Positions 26,524 through 35,340 are shown, counted from the first letter of the stretch. The stretch: 64,000 nt of DNA from an uncultured Actinomycetes bacterium (GCA_903836945.1 CAILSO010000055.1:26645-90644), one strand, 5' to 3'. Notes: generated by a model from the letters alone, not told the origin. A program made the numbers and translations.

Positions 26524-28075
26524 TTAAGATCTCCAAAACTGCTTTAGCTGCATTATGACCTGGAATTCCACTAACGCCACCGCCGCGAATTGCACCCGCG
26601 CCGCAGAGAAATAGATTTGAAATCTTGGTTTCAACGCCCCAACTTGGAAGTGTGTCATCTTCCCTAAATGGCATAGATAGATCTTTGTGGAAGATATTTC
26701 CACGTGGAAGCGCGATCTCTTTTTCGATATCTAATGGGCTCTTGACCTCAATACAGAGCGAGCCATCACTGTTCTTAGCTAAGCATTCTTCAATTGGATC
26801 TACCAAGTATTCATTTAATTGGGCAAGGAGTTTTTCCTTAACTTCCAGCTTTACCGCCTCAGCATTTTTATCAAAGAGCGATGCGGGTAAGTGAATTCCA
26901 AATAGCGTTAAGGTCTGCATTCCCTGGGCCACCAATTCTGGTGACAAAATTGAGGTATCAGAAAGAGTGTGGCAATACATTTCCGCCGGGATCCGATCCG
27001 GGACTTTGCCTGCCTTGGCCTGTTTGTAAGCTAATTGCAGATCTGAATAACTCTCATCTATGTGGAACGTTCCGGCAAAGGCCTGCTTTGAATCAATCCC
27101 GGATTTCAATCTGGGCAATTTCTCCAACAACATATTTATTTTAATCTGACTTCCATCAAGACTTTCTGGCGATGGTGTCCCAGCGATTCTTGCCAGTACT
27201 TGTGGTGCACAATTTGCAAGAACGAAATCAGATGCAAATTCCATATCGCCATGTTGCCCATTTGTAACTGATACTTTAAATCCATCGGCCGAAGAAGTGA
27301 GCTTTGTAACTTTTGAATCGGTCAAGATCGCTACCCCATTTGATGTGGCTAATGCGCGCAACTCATTAATCAACGCCCCCATGCCCCCAACTGGAACCTT
27401 CCACTCACCAGTGCCATTACCGATTAAGTGATAGAGAAAGCAGATGTTGGCATACATTTCATGCGCATCCGTGAATGTTCCGATCAATCCATCGGTCAGG
27501 ACTACACCGCGGACTAAATCATTTGAAAACCTTGCCTCTAAGCTCTCGCCTAGTGGTTGTTCCATTATCTGATCCCAAATTGGGTGGTTTACCTTTGAAC
27601 GCAACTCGCTGCGGGTAGGTAATTTTTCAAGAAGGGTTGGCGAAATAGCTTCGGCAAGCTTAGAAACATCTTCGTAGAACTGCTTCCAGTTTGCAAACTC
27701 TGCATCACTACCTGTGATGTCGCGGAAATGCTGAGCGCTCTCGCCACTTAAATCAGTATTAACCAAGAGGCCAAGATTTTTGCCACTTGAATTATCCGGG
27801 GTGAATGATGCTACCGATCGCGAGATGGTTTTAAAATTTAAGCCAAGATCCTTAACGATTTGTTCTGGGAGCAATGAAACCAAGTAGGAGTAGCGCGATA
27901 GCCTCGCATCGTATTCCGCAAAGACCCTTTGACTTACGCTAGCGCCACCGATCTCAGGATTAGCCTCAAGAATGGCAACACTTACGCCGGCCTTTGCCAA
28001 GTAACAGGCCGCTACCAAACCGTTATGGCCAGCCCCGATAATTACAACTTGGTACTTATTTTGACCCAATGACAA
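26516..28075 (-). CDS. FAD-dependent oxidoreductase, phytoene-desaturase-like
   Basis: The 519-residue flavoprotein opens with a dinucleotide-binding motif (VVIIGAGHNGLVAACYLAKAG, about 10-30) and ends with the second FAD contact (LFLCGAGAIRGGGVSGIPGHNAA, near 485-510). The layout matches the CrtI/PYROXD2-like amine-oxidase superfamily. No other carotenoid gene is nearby, so carotenoid synthesis is doubtful; PYROXD2-type proteins have no settled substrate. It overlaps the genes on both sides (20 bp with the PatB-like gene, 8 bp with the metB-like gene), indicating a coupled operon. Confidence 0.82.
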   Translation of the reverse strand: MSLGQNKYQVVIIGAGHNGLVAACYLAKAGVSVAILEANPEIGGASVSQRVFAEYDARLSRYSYLVSLLPEQIVKDLGLNFKTISRSVASFTPDNSSGKNLGLLVNTDLSGESAQHFRDITGSDAEFANWKQFYEDVSKLAEAISPTLLEKLPTRSELRSKVNHPIWDQIMEQPLGESLEARFSNDLVRGVVLTDGLIGTFTDAHEMYANICFLYHLIGNGTGEWKVPVGGMGALINELRALATSNGVAILTDSKVTKLTSSADGFKVSVTNGQHGDMEFASDFVLANCAPQVLARIAGTPSPESLDGSQIKINMLLEKLPRLKSGIDSKQAFAGTFHIDESYSDLQLAYKQAKAGKVPDRIPAEMYCHTLSDTSILSPELVAQGMQTLTLFGIHLPASLFDKNAEAVKLEVKEKLLAQLNEYLVDPIEECLAKNSDGSLCIEVKSPLDIEKEIALPRGNIFHKDLSMPFREDDTLPSWGVETKISNLFLCGAGAIRGGGVSGIPGHNAAKAVLEILNG

Positions 28076-29198
28076 TCCGATCTACGGCTTCTGAAATTAT
28101 CTTCTTACTTGTTGCAAAATTTAATCTAACAAACTGGCCCGAATTCGGTCCAAAAGTTATTCCGGAGTTGAAAGCCACTTTGCCACGTTCCAGCAATGCC
28201 TTAGCTGGATCCTCTCCTAGATTAAGAGCCGAGAGATCAAGCCAGCCAAGGTAGGTGCAATTAGGAATTCGATAACCAATTTCTGGCAATTTACTCGCTA
28301 ACTCTTGCGCTAAGAACTTTCGATTTCTATCGAGGGTTTGTAAGGTCGCATCTAACCAATCTTCACACTCAAAGGCCTTTGCTGCGGCGAGGGCGCCAAA
28401 AAGTGAAGCGCGATAATGAATCGCCATTGGCATCGACTTTGCTCGCTCTATTAGTTTTTCACCCTGCACAATGATCATTGCGCATTTAAGACCGGCTAAA
28501 TTCCAGCTCTTGCTTGCGGCAGTGACACAGACACCAACTTCGCGAGCTGTTTCACTTACCGCCAGAAATGGAACGAACTTACTTTCGCTATAGACCAAGG
28601 GAGCATGGATCTCATCACTCATGACGGTTACATCATATTTTTTAGCGAGTTCTGCGAGCTGGGAAAGTTCTTCTTTGGTAAAAACTGTTCCAACTGGATT
28701 GTGAGGATTGCAGAGGAAATGTGCCTTGACCCCTGCCTGATACCCCTTCTCAATTGCTGCAAAATCTAAGGTGTAATGCAGACCATCTTTCTTTAACGGT
28801 GCATCATATGGTTCGGTCTTTAATTCATTAATCCAATTTAAAATGTTGTGATAAACCGGGGTGTTATACATGACCTTATCGCCAGGCTTTAGAAATGTTC
28901 GAGAGAACTCAACCATTCCGACGCCAACATCCGTTGCGATAAATAGCTGATCAGAATTTAGCGCCCAGCCCCACCTGCGAGAGGCGAAGGCGGCAAAATT
29001 GATCGCCAACTCTGGAACCGGTCCTAGATAACCGGTATCTGACTTTTTAATCATCTCGGAGAGAAGTTTGCGAATTGGTTTTGCGATCTCAAAATCCATC
29101 TCGGCAACCGGAAGAGGCAAGATTGAGGTATCAAATTCCCGCCATTTTGCACTCTTGCGACTCTGGAGCTTTGTTAAAGCGAGTCCATCAATTTTCAT
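28056..29198 (-). CDS. PatB/MalY-type aminotransferase class I, C-S lyase
   Basis: The 380-residue PLP enzyme matches the MalY/PatB subgroup: LPLPVAEMDFEIAKPI near residue 28, the TPVYHNI and NPHNPVGTVFTKEEL segments, and the PLP lysine in TAASKSWNLAGLKC near residue 237. This subgroup usually acts as cystathionine beta-lyase rather than as an aminotransferase. With the metB-like gene two places downstream it could complete trans-sulfuration towards homocysteine. It is the first gene of the operon, and its 3' end overlaps the flavoprotein gene by 20 bp. Confidence 0.87.
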   Translation of the reverse strand: MKIDGLALTKLQSRKSAKWREFDTSILPLPVAEMDFEIAKPIRKLLSEMIKKSDTGYLGPVPELAINFAAFASRRWGWALNSDQLFIATDVGVGMVEFSRTFLKPGDKVMYNTPVYHNILNWINELKTEPYDAPLKKDGLHYTLDFAAIEKGYQAGVKAHFLCNPHNPVGTVFTKEELSQLAELAKKYDVTVMSDEIHAPLVYSESKFVPFLAVSETAREVGVCVTAASKSWNLAGLKCAMIIVQGEKLIERAKSMPMAIHYRASLFGALAAAKAFECEDWLDATLQTLDRNRKFLAQELASKLPEIGYRIPNCTYLGWLDLSALNLGEDPAKALLERGKVAFNSGITFGPNSGQFVRLNFATSKKIISEAVDRIVIGSK

Positions 29199-29298
29199 AG
29201 CGCTGAGTATTGCAGGTTGACTCTCCTATTTCTAGAAAATTACCGACTTCTTTGGCGCCGAAAGTGGCTTTAATACTTTCCGTGTGAAGCTATTTTGT

Positions 29299-29374
29299 AG
29301 CGTGGGTACTTTAATGCGTGGGTACTTTAATGCGTGGGTACTTTAATGCGTGGGTACTTTAATGCGTGGGTAAT
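29299..29374. repeat. 16-bp tandem array built from the 3' end of the terC gene
   Basis: The unit ttaatgcgtgggtact occurs perfectly at 29311, 29327 and 29343, with a partial copy at 29299-29310. The copy at 29359-29374 is the 3' end of the TerC coding sequence itself, stop codon included. Read on the minus strand, every unit carries the PTH-stop codons again. Confidence 0.93.
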
Positions 29375-30255
29375 TTGTGAGTCTTAAATAAACTCAGCAC
29401 TGTGGTACCCAAAAGAACTCCCACAATTACTCCAAGGCTTACCTGCAAGGATATTGAAGGTATGTGAATGCCGAAGACTTTATGCCAACCCTGAGCTTCC
29501 GCCGCTTCAAAGACCAGTTTGATTCCGATGAAACCGAGAATTATTGAAAGGCCTTCGGTTAGGTAAATTAACTTCTGCATTAAGCCACCAATTAAGAAAT
29601 ACAACTGGCGCAGACCCATCAGCGCAAAGATATTTGCAGTCACAATAATGTATGGATTTCTAGTTAAACCAAAGATTGCCGGGATCGAGTCAAAGGCGAA
29701 TAGGACATTGGTGGTTGCAATTGCAACTAGAGCCACAACAAATGTCGAGGCTCCTTTTTTGCGAATAAAAGTAATTAACCGGCCCTCATGCCACTCTTCT
29801 TCTTCACTCTCCCTAATTAATGAGATTGCGGTATAAATCAGGAAGGCGCCAAAGAAGAAAAATATCCAAGAAAATCGGTTAACTACCGCAGATCCAGCGG
29901 CAATGAAAATTCCACGTAAGAAGAGTGAAGAAACTATGCCAATTAAGAGAACTAGCTCTTCCTTCTCCTTTGCCACCTTTAATCTGGCCAAAATTAAAAT
30001 AAATACAAATAAATTATCGAAAGATAATGAGTACTCCGTAATCCAACCGGCAAAGAATTCCTGGCGAGCTTGATGAGTGGACCACTGACCAAGTGAGAAT
30101 CCAAAGGCAATTGCCATCGCAACATAAAAGAGCGTCCAAAGTATTGCCGATCGCAATGAGGTTGTTTTATTCCGATTTTTAAAGGCCAGAACAAAGTCGA
30201 ATCCAAGAAAAAGTAAGAGTCCGGCGACCGTCAATTCCCAGACCGATGCGCTCAT
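29359..30255 (-). CDS. TerC family integral membrane protein
   Basis: The 298-residue protein has about seven to nine transmembrane helices and the TerC/Alx acidic motifs: EYSLSFDNLFVFILI (about 79-93) and FAFDSIPAIFGLTRNPYIIV (about 188-207). Members export manganese (Alx, YkoY/MeeF type) or contribute to tellurite tolerance; co-translocational metalation of exported proteins has been proposed in Bacillus. Manganese efflux is the most likely role. The stop codon lies inside a tandem array of 16-bp units. It diverges from the DNA glycosylase with starts 30 bp apart. Confidence 0.9.
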   Translation of the reverse strand: MSASVWELTVAGLLLFLGFDFVLAFKNRNKTTSLRSAILWTLFYVAMAIAFGFSLGQWSTHQARQEFFAGWITEYSLSFDNLFVFILILARLKVAKEKEELVLLIGIVSSLFLRGIFIAAGSAVVNRFSWIFFFFGAFLIYTAISLIRESEEEEWHEGRLITFIRKKGASTFVVALVAIATTNVLFAFDSIPAIFGLTRNPYIIVTANIFALMGLRQLYFLIGGLMQKLIYLTEGLSIILGFIGIKLVFEAAEAQGWHKVFGIHIPSISLQVSLGVIVGVLLGTTVLSLFKTHKLPTH

Positions 30256-30284
30256 GGTTCATAAAATACAGTAGTTTTATCACC

Positions 30285-30983
30285 ATGGCCTTCACGACGC
30301 ATGATGAGATGAAGAAGATAGTACGCAAAATTGCTCGCACTGATCCCGCTTTCGCGCCAATAATTAAGGCTTCCGCTCTTTGCAATATCGGTCTTGATCC
30401 AAAACTTGCCGATGATCTAAATCCTGCTAACCCTGCCAATACAACCAAAGCAAAGAAGAAATACAGCAGAACTCATTACCAAACTCTGGTGAATTCAATA
30501 TTGTCACAGCAATTGGCCATTAAAGCTGCGGATACCATCATCGAACGAGTTAAGGTTCTAAATGGCGGGAAAATTACGCCGCAAACCATGGTGGAGCTAT
30601 CTGCTAAAGATTTGCGTGTTGCTGGAGTGTCTGGCGCAAAGGCTCGTGCTATCGCAGAGTTAACCGATGCTGTACTTTTGAAAGATATTGCTTTCCATAA
30701 ATTTCCTCGCATGAGCAATGATGAGATCAGCACATCTTTAACCAATATCTGGGGCATCGGACGTTGGACCGTTGAGATGTTTTTAATCTTTCACTTAGGT
30801 CGGTTAGATGTTTGGCCGGTTGGGGATTTAGCAGTGCGCCGAGGTTGGGAGAAACTCCACAAGTTAAAGGAGCAGATCGAGCCCAAGAAATTGGATTTAC
30901 TTGGGGAACAATTTGCTGGTTACCAAAGTGTTGTTGCTTGGTATTGCTGGCGCGCAACTGAGGGAGACAGCTCTACTTGGTAG
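30285..30983 (+). CDS. DNA-3-methyladenine glycosylase II family (HhH-GPD)
   Basis: The product (about 232 residues) is an AlkA-like glycosylase that removes alkylated bases. The helix-hairpin-helix reads LTNIWGIGRWTVEMFLIFHLG and is followed by the catalytic Asp in WPVGDLAVRRG (about residue 187). There is no iron-sulfur cluster region. A longer frame opens at an ATG at 30246 inside the divergent TerC gene, but the ATG at 30285 (MAFTTHDEMKK) is more plausible because it leaves a minimal spacer between the two divergent genes. Confidence 0.88.
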   Translation: MAFTTHDEMKKIVRKIARTDPAFAPIIKASALCNIGLDPKLADDLNPANPANTTKAKKKYSRTHYQTLVNSILSQQLAIKAADTIIERVKVLNGGKITPQTMVELSAKDLRVAGVSGAKARAIAELTDAVLLKDIAFHKFPRMSNDEISTSLTNIWGIGRWTVEMFLIFHLGRLDVWPVGDLAVRRGWEKLHKLKEQIEPKKLDLLGEQFAGYQSVVAWYCWRATEGDSSTW

Positions 30984-30988
30984 CTAAA

Positions 30989-31525
30989 TTAAGAGACCGG
31001 AAAAGCAACCCCCGTACTTGAGTGGCAATCATATCCATTTGGGTTTTTCTCCAAATATCTTTGGTGATAATCCTCAGCCGGCCAATAAACATGAGGTATG
31101 GCATCTTGGATCTCTGAACAAATTTCACCAAGCCCCTCGGCTGTAAGAGCGATCTGATATTTAGCCCTGGATGCGTTGGCTTTAGCCATTTGATCTTGCG
31201 AGGTGGTAAAGATTGCACTTCGGTATTGAGTACCGATGTCGCCACCTTGTTGATTTAGCGAAGTTGGATCATGCATCGTCCAAAATTCCGCAAGTAATCT
31301 CTCGTATGAAATTATTTTTGGGTCAAAAATTACTTCAACGGTTTCGGCGTGACCGGTAACGCCGGTACAAACTTGCTCGTAACTTGGCGATGGACGCGTT
31401 CCGCCCATATAACCGACACTCGTTGAAATTACTCCTGGCAAATTCCAGAATCGCCGTTCTGCGCCCCAGAAGCATCCGGTAGCAAAAAAGGCTCTCTCTT
31501 CTTCAGAAATTTGATTCATGGGCAT
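30989..31525 (-). CDS. msrA: Peptide-methionine (S)-S-oxide reductase
   Basis: The 178-residue protein repairs methionine-S-sulfoxide in proteins. The catalytic motif GCFWGAE with Cys18 is close to the N-terminus; YMGG, the STGVAFPVS-like tail and the conserved HAETVEV and DYHQRYLEKNP segments are present. No MsrB domain is fused. Length is normal for the bacterial enzyme. It is convergent with the glycosylase gene, 5 bp apart. Confidence 0.95.
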   Translation of the reverse strand: MPMNQISEEERAFFATGCFWGAERRFWNLPGVISTSVGYMGGTRPSPSYEQVCTGVTGHAETVEVIFDPKIISYERLLAEFWTMHDPTSLNQQGGDIGTQYRSAIFTTSQDQMAKANASRAKYQIALTAEGLGEICSEIQDAIPHVYWPAEDYHQRYLEKNPNGYDCHSSTGVAFPVS

Positions 31526-31568
31526 ATCTTTGCAGTAACGATAGGCTTACGCTCGCTAAAACTATCCC

Positions 31569-31640
31569 GCCCCCGTAGCTCAGGGGATAGAGCACTGCCC
31601 TCCGGAGGCAGGTGCGCAGGTTCGATTCCTGCCGGGGGCA
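31569..31640 (+). tRNA. tRNA-Arg (anticodon CCG)
   Basis: A 72-nt cloverleaf can be drawn: acceptor GCCCCCG pairing with CGGGGGC, D stem GCTC/GAGC, anticodon stem CTGCC/GGCAG with loop CTCCGGA (anticodon CCG at the middle), a 4-nt variable loop and T stem GCAGG/CCTGC with loop TTCGATT. The discriminator is A. CCA is not encoded; the next bases are CTT. Confidence 0.96.
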
Positions 31641-31757
31641 CTTTGATACGTATCATTCGATGCGCTCGGATTAACTCGCAGAAATTTCTAAATCGCGATA
31701 ATTATCAGTAAATACCAATAAATTTTCGCAAATCACAAAAGTAAATCTCCTACACCC

Positions 31758-31786
31758 TTGTTATCAGAGCAATATCACGCGATAAT
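31758..31786 (+). promoter_or_regulatory. Promoter of the whiB1-type gene
   Basis: A -35 box TTGTTA at 31758-31763 and a -10 box GATAAT at 31781-31786 are separated by exactly 17 bp. The -10 lies in cgcgataatt, a 10-mer that also occurs about 85 bp upstream near 31695. The predicted start at about 31793 leaves a leader of about 30 nt with AAGGAG at 31812. Confidence 0.6.
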
Positions 31787-31825
31787 TGCGCCTTCCAAAA
31801 GATAAAAATTTAAGGAGCATTCCCC

Positions 31826-32095
31826 ATGGACTGGCGCCATCAATCTGCTTGCCGAGAAGAAGATCCAGAACTCTTCTTCCCTGTCGGCAACACCGGCCCA
31901 GCTTTGGCCCAAATTGAAGAAGCAAAAAAGGTTTGCGAACGCTGTCCGGTAAAAGAACCTTGCCTGGCTTGGGCTCTAGAGAGTGGTCAGGATGCTGGAG
32001 TTTGGGGCGGACTTTCCGAAGATGAACGACGGGCGCTAAAGCGTCGCGCAGCTCGTAACCGCGCACGCATGATGGAAAGCCAGAATCAGTTTTAA
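31826..32095 (+). CDS. WhiB family transcriptional regulator (WhiB1/WblE-like)
   Basis: The 89-residue protein carries a [4Fe-4S] cluster on four cysteines: Cys9 and the CERCPVKEPC set (Cys37, Cys40, Cys46). The beta-turn GVWGG at about residue 58 and the basic C-terminal tail (ERRALKRRAARNRAR) follow. The short form without an N-terminal extension resembles WhiB1, which binds the primary sigma factor and responds to nitric oxide. It has a strong promoter and AAGGAG. It is convergent with the PdtaS-like kinase; the coding ends overlap by 4 bp. Confidence 0.94.
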   Translation: MDWRHQSACREEDPELFFPVGNTGPALAQIEEAKKVCERCPVKEPCLAWALESGQDAGVWGGLSEDERRALKRRAARNRARMMESQNQF

Positions 32096-33558
32096 TTAAC
32101 TACGAAATTTAATCCGGCAACTGTTTCATTTCCACTACGCCTTATCTCAATACTGCCCTTTAATTCATTTTCGGTAAGAGTTTTAACTATCTGCAACCCC
32201 AGATTTGATGACTCCCCCAAGTTAAAGCCCGCCGGCAATCCGACGCCATTGTCTATAACTCGCACCTGGACTGTTGAATTTTCGCGCACGACTTCAACCC
32301 GCAACTCATCGCCACTTTGATCTAGACCGTGCTCTAAGGCGTTATGAATTAATTCGGTAATTACTAAAGCAAGTGGTGTGGCAATTTGAGAATCAAATAT
32401 TCCAAAAGTTCCAACCTTGGAGACTTTTACTGGCCGAGAACTCAGCTCAATTGCATTTGGAACAATTCGCTCATAGACCTCATCAAAGGCCACGCTTTCG
32501 GCAGAACTTGCGGAAAGTGTTTCATGAACGATGGCGATTGAGGCTACACGCCTAACCGCTTCCGAGAGCGCCGCCTGAGCCGCAGGATCTTCAACACGTC
32601 TAGATTGCAGCCGAAGTAGCGCCGAGACGGTCTGTAAATTATTTTTAACTCGGTGGTGAATCTCGCGAATGGTCGCATCCTTGGTTAAAAGCGCGCGATC
32701 TCGCCTTCTAAGTTCGGTGACATTGTGAATTAAAACTATCGCCCCGATGTGGTCGCTACCGGCGATTAATGGCATCGCCAATAAATCAAATATGCCCGCG
32801 CTATTTTCAAATTCCTCGCGTCGCACACTCTTGCCACTCATGCGATTTAGCCAAGTTTCATCAGTTGGCTGCAATTGTTTTGGAATAACAGATTCAATTA
32901 CTTCGCCCAATTTATGGTTCTCTAACTCACCGCTCCAACCTGCTCTGTTAAATGCCGATCTAGCATTTGGGCTGGCATATGAAATGGTTCCGGAGGCATC
33001 TAACCGAATTAACCCATCCCCAACGCGTGGGGCTGACTGCGAGCGATAAATATTATTTTGGATTGGGAAGGTACCTTCTGCAACCATTCGATAAATCTTG
33101 TGCGCGATCTCACGATAATTCAATTCAAGCTTTGATGGTGTGCGCATCGATTCCGCGCTTCGGTGGCGCGAGATAACGGCAATCACTCTTCCTTCATAGG
33201 AGACCGGGATGATCTCCTGCTTGATCAAAATATCGCCCACTAATTCTGGTTCGATATCACGATCAATCTCGCCCTTTGAAAGTGCCTGATCGATACGAGG
33301 ATTTGCTCCCCAATTTAATTCATCGCCAATAACATCATTTGCAAAAACCGTGGCAGCAGTCGTGGGGCGAATATGTGCGAGGGCGATATGACCTTCTGGC
33401 CAACTCTGATAATCCTTACGTTTTGGTACCCACAAAATAAGATCTGCAAAAGATAAATCCGAAAGCAATTGCCATTCGGCAAGTAGGTCGGCAATCCGCG
33501 CCCGGTCAGAATCGCTCAACGCGGTTTGCGTTGCGATCCGTTCCTCGAGCGTTGCCAT
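32092..33558 (-). CDS. pdtaS: PdtaS-like sensor histidine kinase
   Basis: The 488-residue soluble kinase has an N-terminal GAF-type domain (about 1-150), a PAS domain (about 175-285), a HisKA_2 dimerisation domain with the phospho-acceptor in EIHHRVKNNLQTVSALLRLQ (about 297) and an ATPase domain with NALEHG and DNGVGLPAGF. This arrangement is that of PdtaS in M. tuberculosis, which phosphorylates the ANTAR RNA-binding regulator PdtaR. No pdtaR lies in the window. It has no membrane segment, so it senses a cytoplasmic signal. Confidence 0.88.
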   Translation of the reverse strand: MATLEERIATQTALSDSDRARIADLLAEWQLLSDLSFADLILWVPKRKDYQSWPEGHIALAHIRPTTAATVFANDVIGDELNWGANPRIDQALSKGEIDRDIEPELVGDILIKQEIIPVSYEGRVIAVISRHRSAESMRTPSKLELNYREIAHKIYRMVAEGTFPIQNNIYRSQSAPRVGDGLIRLDASGTISYASPNARSAFNRAGWSGELENHKLGEVIESVIPKQLQPTDETWLNRMSGKSVRREEFENSAGIFDLLAMPLIAGSDHIGAIVLIHNVTELRRRDRALLTKDATIREIHHRVKNNLQTVSALLRLQSRRVEDPAAQAALSEAVRRVASIAIVHETLSASSAESVAFDEVYERIVPNAIELSSRPVKVSKVGTFGIFDSQIATPLALVITELIHNALEHGLDQSGDELRVEVVRENSTVQVRVIDNGVGLPAGFNLGESSNLGLQIVKTLTENELKGSIEIRRSGNETVAGLNFVVN

Positions 33559-33587
33559 AAGTTCTCCGATTTGAGTCTGAGGCTAAA

Positions 33588-34670
33588 TTACTTTAGCTCG
33601 GTAACGATCCTACCAATCTCCTTATTGAATGGGGAATTTCGTTTGCTCGGGGCACTAAAGATGCGATTTACCTTTGAGTCAATTGGTAAGACAAATTTTG
33701 CTTCACCACTAACCATCGAAAGAAAGCGCTTCTCCAATGCCCGATCCTCCCTTGTTGATCCCGATTGGTTTAAGAGATAGATAATCGGCAATTTTCTAAT
33801 CAGGATTGGAAATTGGCTCATGAAGGCTTCAAGTCGAATAAGGCTTAGGCCAGTAGATTTGCAGATATAGATCAATGTTGTTGTTTGTTCTAGGATGGAA
33901 TTTATAAGTCCGGCCTGCCATCTTCGATCTGTCACAACTTCTTCTAGTGGTGGCAGTGCTCCAATATCAAAGATATTTAGCTTGGTTGTTAAATTGTGGT
34001 CCCTTGCCAGGCTGTTTGGCTTGGCGCTTGGATCAACTCGATGAACACCTAAGTTCGAATTTCCAATCTCACTTCGCCCTACTAAATATTCAATAGATTG
34101 GGATCGAACATCGGCATCGATAATCGAAACACCGCCAAATGCCGCGGCATAGTTGGCAATATTTAATGCTAAAAGGCTTCGACCTGGCGCCCCGGTAGTG
34201 CCGGTAACCGCGATGTTCTTAACCTTTGCAACCTTCTTTGAGTATTGCGAATCCTCTCTAAAGTGGGAGGAGGATCTTGGGACCGAACCTTCTGTATCAC
34301 TAAATGTCGGTGTTTGGCCTTGTGCTGATGCTTGGTCCTGAACAATCAATGGCAGTCGCAATTGTGAGCGGATGTGACTCATTAATAGGTGGGCATTACT
34401 TCCAATCCCATCGATATTTATAAGAGTTATCGCCGGCGATTCAAAATTTTGCAAAATATCTTTTACCAATCCAGGTAGATCGCTCTTGTAAATCAGAATC
34501 GTTCTGGTATTTGCGCCCCGCTCGGTTAAGAAATTACTTAGCCCCTCAAAGTCGAAGGCGCGAAAAACAATACTCCAACCTTGCGAGAAGAGCAGCTGCG
34601 ATAAATAATCTTCAGCATCGGCATCAGCGATCGCGGTCACTACTTGAATTTGTGGGATTTCAGATTGCAC
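33588..34670 (-). CDS. CpaE/MinD-like ATPase with degenerate P-loop
   Basis: The 360-residue protein has an N-terminal receiver-like region (about 8-110), a low-complexity linker (about 111-145) and a MinD/ParA-like domain. Its P-loop reads TGTTGAPGRSLLALN (156-170), where the deviant Walker A lysines are missing and Arg replaces the second Lys; the IIDADVRSQS segment marks the next strand. Such proteins act in Tad/Flp pilus localisation (CpaE, TadZ), and TadZ-type members often have atypical P-loops. The following gene encodes a CpaB-like SAF protein, which supports a pilus-related role, but no other tad gene is visible. Confidence 0.72.
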   Translation of the reverse strand: MQSEIPQIQVVTAIADADAEDYLSQLLFSQGWSIVFRAFDFEGLSNFLTERGANTRTILIYKSDLPGLVKDILQNFESPAITLINIDGIGSNAHLLMSHIRSQLRLPLIVQDQASAQGQTPTFSDTEGSVPRSSSHFREDSQYSKKVAKVKNIAVTGTTGAPGRSLLALNIANYAAAFGGVSIIDADVRSQSIEYLVGRSEIGNSNLGVHRVDPSAKPNSLARDHNLTTKLNIFDIGALPPLEEVVTDRRWQAGLINSILEQTTTLIYICKSTGLSLIRLEAFMSQFPILIRKLPIIYLLNQSGSTREDRALEKRFLSMVSGEAKFVLPIDSKVNRIFSAPSKRNSPFNKEIGRIVTELK

Positions 34671-35283
34671 TTCGCACCATCACAATCCGACCTGAGGCGA
34701 TATTTGCTAGAAGATCTAAGGTTAATTTCGATGGAACTTTCAGAATCACTCCAATATCTCCGCCTAAGTCACGGGATTTAATATCGATGCTCTCTACGCT
34801 TAATTTCTCGCCAACCAAAGTAGTAGTAACTCCCTTCGAAGAAGCAATACCAGAGGCTGGCAGAACATATACATCAACGACTTGCCCCTTAGCTAGATCA
34901 GCTGGTAAATCGTTCTTGGCAATTTTTAGTGGAACTGAATTTAGATCAGCGCCTTGCGTATTGCGGCTTAGAGCTGCGGCCGGAATTATCTCCCCGGCTC
35001 CGACTTTTCTCACCACCGTGGTGCCGATTAATTTGGCATTGGTCGAAAGATAGAGCTTTGAATTTTGTGGAAGAAGCACTTTTGTCTTTACTAAATCTGT
35101 ACTTGCAACTACATCACCTACTGCTAATTCTCCCTTGGTAGACCAAACTAGAACTGATCGATTTGCCGCGCTGGTTAAGAGTAGGGCCGATACAAGTGAT
35201 AGAAGTAGAAGTCCTGCGCCAAATAGCGCCCTCGGATTTCGGCGGCGAATAAAGTTTGAGTCGATATATTCGGTTAAGTTCAT
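34660..35283 (-). CDS. SAF-domain protein, CpaB/RcpC-like
   Basis: The 207-residue protein has one N-terminal membrane helix (about 18-40), then a SAF domain (about 52-110; GELAVGDVVASTDLVKTKV and VRKVGAGEIIPAAALS) and a C-terminal beta-rich region (about 120-205), as in CpaB/RcpC of Flp pilus systems. The active form probably sits on the outer side of the membrane and binds wall glycan. It overlaps the CpaE-like gene by 11 bp. An inverted repeat GCCCGA-N12-TCGGGC at 35284-35307 directly precedes its ATG and may be an operator or leader hairpin. Confidence 0.78.
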   Translation of the reverse strand: MNLTEYIDSNFIRRRNPRALFGAGLLLLSLVSALLLTSAANRSVLVWSTKGELAVGDVVASTDLVKTKVLLPQNSKLYLSTNAKLIGTTVVRKVGAGEIIPAAALSRNTQGADLNSVPLKIAKNDLPADLAKGQVVDVYVLPASGIASSKGVTTTLVGEKLSVESIDIKSRDLGGDIGVILKVPSKLTLDLLANIASGRIVMVRSAI

Positions 35284-35340
35284 GCCCGATTAATACTCGC
35301 TTCGGGCAGCTCTAACTTGGGTTAATCCACAGGATTGCCG

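Noticed and set aside
26516..28075. Carotenoid biosynthesis locus
   Set aside because: The flavoprotein resembles phytoene desaturases, but no phytoene synthase or GGPP synthase is adjacent and its operon partners are sulfur PLP enzymes.
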